8,064 nt of DNA from Caldifarciminota bacterium (GTDB taxonomy: Bacteria; Hydrothermota; 32-111; QNBC01), in contig WFRF01000217.1 of the NCBI GenBank assembly GCA_015486655.1, positions 1 through 8,064 of the forward strand, written 5' to 3'. Made by a program: the position numbers and the translations under genes. This document shows, piece by piece, positions 6,803-8,064 of this stretch (position 1 is the stretch's first letter; each line of letters starts with the position of its first letter). The notes beneath the pieces were generated by a model. The model had not been told where the DNA came from. It saw only the letters and a program-made list of their open reading frames with translations, and searched no databases.

Positions 6803-7423
6803 TCAATCCAAATGAAGAGCCTTTAAAATTGTTTTTAAGGAGTCCGTATCGGGAAGGAACAACATATATCCTTCCAAAATCTTTTCCCCCTGAATAAATT
6901 CAAATTGTGTTTTAATGCAAAATACCGTATCAATATTATCCGTATCCCCCGACAGATATGCGGATGTTAAAACACTTGCGGCATCATCAATAACAAGCGC
7001 GGGTACCGACGGAACAACCATAAGTTCCAGGAATGTACCGAGAGCACTCAGGTAGGCAGAAACGACTATATTTGCAATTTCTTTCAATGAAGACTGTTCC
7101 ATTTCACCGAACAACATCGCATCGGTAGTTTTCCTTCCCAACAGAATATCAACCATATATTTCGCATCATTCTTAGTGAACAACAACAGAGTTTTCCCAG
7201 TTATGTCGCCCAAAAAATCCAACAATATACCGGTTATAATTTCATTGGGATTTTCCCAAAGAGTGGAAATCTTTTCAATGGGGATTATTTTTACCTCAGG
7301 GACATTAATCATAACTTTATGCCCTATTATCTGAGATAAAGCACTGGCAGAGTGACCGCTACCTATATTTGCAATCTCCCTAATCCCATCCAGTTGAATA
7401 CTTTCCAAATTTGTAAAGTCCAT
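6803..7423 (-). CDS. cheC: CheC-family CheY-phosphate phosphatase
   Basis: This 206-residue protein has the normal CheC length. Both catalytic motifs of the family are intact. The first helix carries D12-x3-E16-x2-N19 (LDGIREIANIGSGHSASALS) and the second carries S111-x3-E115-x2-N118 (SSLKEIANIVVSAYLSAL). In this family the Glu and Asn promote hydrolysis of the aspartyl phosphate on CheY. The two halves have the pseudo-repeat layout of CheC rather than CheX, which has one active motif, or FliY, which has an added flagellar C-terminal domain. CheC often pairs with the deamidase CheD; none is in view. It follows cheA by 15 bases. ATG 7423 was chosen because AAGGAG lies 5 bases upstream; the in-frame GTG at 7429 overlaps that motif and cannot use it. 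Confidence 0.92.
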   Translation of the reverse strand: MDFTNLESIQLDGIREIANIGSGHSASALSQIIGHKVMINVPEVKIIPIEKISTLWENPNEIITGILLDFLGDITGKTLLLFTKNDAKYMVDILLGRKTTDAMLFGEMEQSSLKEIANIVVSAYLSALGTFLELMVVPSVPALVIDDAASVLTSAYLSGDTDNIDTVFCIKTQFEFIQGEKILEGYMLFLPDTDSLKTILKALHLD

Positions 7424-7434
7424 ACGCACTCCTT
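7424..7434 (-). promoter_or_regulatory. Ribosome binding site of cheC
   Basis: AAGGAG (7434-7429 on the minus strand) is followed by 5 bases and ATG 7423. The alternative GTG at 7429-7427 overlaps this motif by one base, so the ATG two codons later is the better start. The site lies in the 15-base gap after the cheA stop. Confidence 0.7.
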
Positions 7435-7438
7435 GCCG

Positions 7439-8064
7439 TTATATAAGATTATTTATATCTAAAATAAGAGCCATCTTTCCGGTTCCCAAAATGGAGATCC
7501 CGCTGTATATGTTAATATTATCAAAAATAGACGGTAAATTTTTTACCACTATCTCCGTCTGAGTTTCATAACTATCCACAATTAAAATCGCTTTGGAAGC
7601 TCCATCGCCAACAACTATACCTTGCAATATTTCATCATTGTTTAATTCTTTACTTCCTATAATATTTCTCAACCTTACCACAGGATAAACATCTTCTCGG
7701 AGAACTATTACCTCCTGATTGTGAATACTGTTTATTCTGTCCGAGTATACATCAACGGTTTCCTGGACATTTTCAAGAGGAATTGCATAGAGTGAATTAT
7801 TACATAGTACTATCATCGCTTTGATAATCGATAATGTCAAAGGAAGCCTTATTGTTATCTTCGTCCAATGCTCACTTTTGGAATCTATGAAAAGCCGCCC
7901 TCCGAGACGCCTAACCATTTTATCCACCGCATCTATGCCTACTCCTCTTCCGGAAAATTTTGTAACGCTCTTGGACGTACTGAATCCCTCCAGCTTTATG
8001 TAATTGAAAAGTTCCTGTTCACTTAATTGATCAACCTCTTCTTCGCTTAAAAGGCCCTTTTCAA
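7439..8064 (-). CDS. cheA: CheA chemotaxis histidine kinase, C-terminal part
   Basis: The frame is open from the right edge, giving the last 207 residues before TAA at 7441-7439. Visible residues 1-76 are the end of the HATPase domain (P4): GFSTSKSVT (26-34), the intact G2 box SGRGVGIDAV (37-46), and the closing RLPLTLSI. Residues 77-207 are the CheW-like P5 domain (LYAIPLENVQETV, PVVRLRNIIG, a final ISILGTGKMALILDINNLI), which docks CheW and receptors. CheA autophosphorylates on a His in its P1 domain, which lies outside the window, and hands phosphate to CheY-type regulators. Two ATP-lid elements differ from the usual CheA pattern. The first F-box Phe and the Pro (normally F-x-P-G-F-S-T) read as K-L-E-G-F-S-T, and the usual G-x-G-T before the LPLTL strand reads E-H-W-T. 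Whether the kinase is fully active is therefore open. GTG 7927 is internal and not a real start. Confidence 0.92.
   Translation of the reverse strand, partial: EKGLLSEEEVDQLSEQELFNYIKLEGFSTSKSVTKFSGRGVGIDAVDKMVRRLGGRLFIDSKSEHWTKITIRLPLTLSIIKAMIVLCNNSLYAIPLENVQETVDVYSDRINSIHNQEVIVLREDVYPVVRLRNIIGSKELNNDEILQGIVVGDGASKAILIVDSYETQTEIVVKNLPSIFDNINIYSGISILGTGKMALILDINNLI

Noticed and set aside
6454..6897. Plus-strand open frame of 147 codons
   Set aside because: It is antisense to the in-register TPR repeats and the end of cheC, has no ribosome binding site or recognisable motif, and spans two real genes.
7439..7927. A separate 162-residue CheW-like protein starting at GTG 7927
   Set aside because: The frame continues upstream without a stop through the CheA G2 box to the window edge, so this is the end of CheA and not a separate CheW.
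7821..8003. Plus-strand short open frame opposite cheA
   Set aside because: It is antisense to conserved CheA kinase motifs and has no independent support.

Overview
The window shows eight protein genes on AT-rich DNA: two incomplete at the edges and six complete. No RNA gene, mobile element, CRISPR array or origin is visible. The gene content points to a Gram-negative bacterium with type IV pili and a chemosensory pathway: the end of a PilY1-type pilus protein, a lipoprotein, CheA, CheC, and roadblock/LC7 and DUF4388 proteins. This combination is familiar from delta-proteobacterium-like lineages (Myxococcota, Desulfobacterota and deep relatives), but the phylum cannot be fixed from this sequence alone.

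Left part (1-1266, plus strand): the C-terminus of a PilY1-like protein overlaps the start of a lipoprotein with Ig/cadherin-like modules. A strong intrinsic terminator (1229-1264) ends this pair. Directly after its T-tract, with no visible ribosome binding site, begins a ComB-family (2-phosphosulfolactate phosphatase) gene at 1267-1974. It runs tail to tail into the minus-strand operon, with a 23-base overlap of the coding ends.

Right part (1952-8064, minus strand): one tightly packed operon read from right to left. The order is cheA (3' part only), cheC, an 888-residue TPR protein with 23 in-register repeats, a DUF4388-TPR protein, a TPR-roadblock fusion and a stand-alone roadblock/LC7 protein. 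The genes are separated by 15 bases, 1 base, or overlaps of 1, 17 and 4 bases, so they are very probably co-transcribed and partly translationally coupled.

Reading of the system: CheA and CheC imply a phosphorelay with a CheY-like protein. The TPR, DUF4388 and roadblock proteins look like a scaffold and small-GTPase-regulator layer, as in MglA/MglB polarity systems. The inference is a chemosensory module wired to a Ras-like GTPase switch, possibly controlling type IV pili, whose PilY1-like tip protein is encoded about 1.6 kb away. No GTPase, receptor, CheW, CheR/CheB or CheY is inside the window, so this remains a hypothesis. CheA is also unusual: two ATP-lid elements of the kinase domain deviate strongly from the family pattern.
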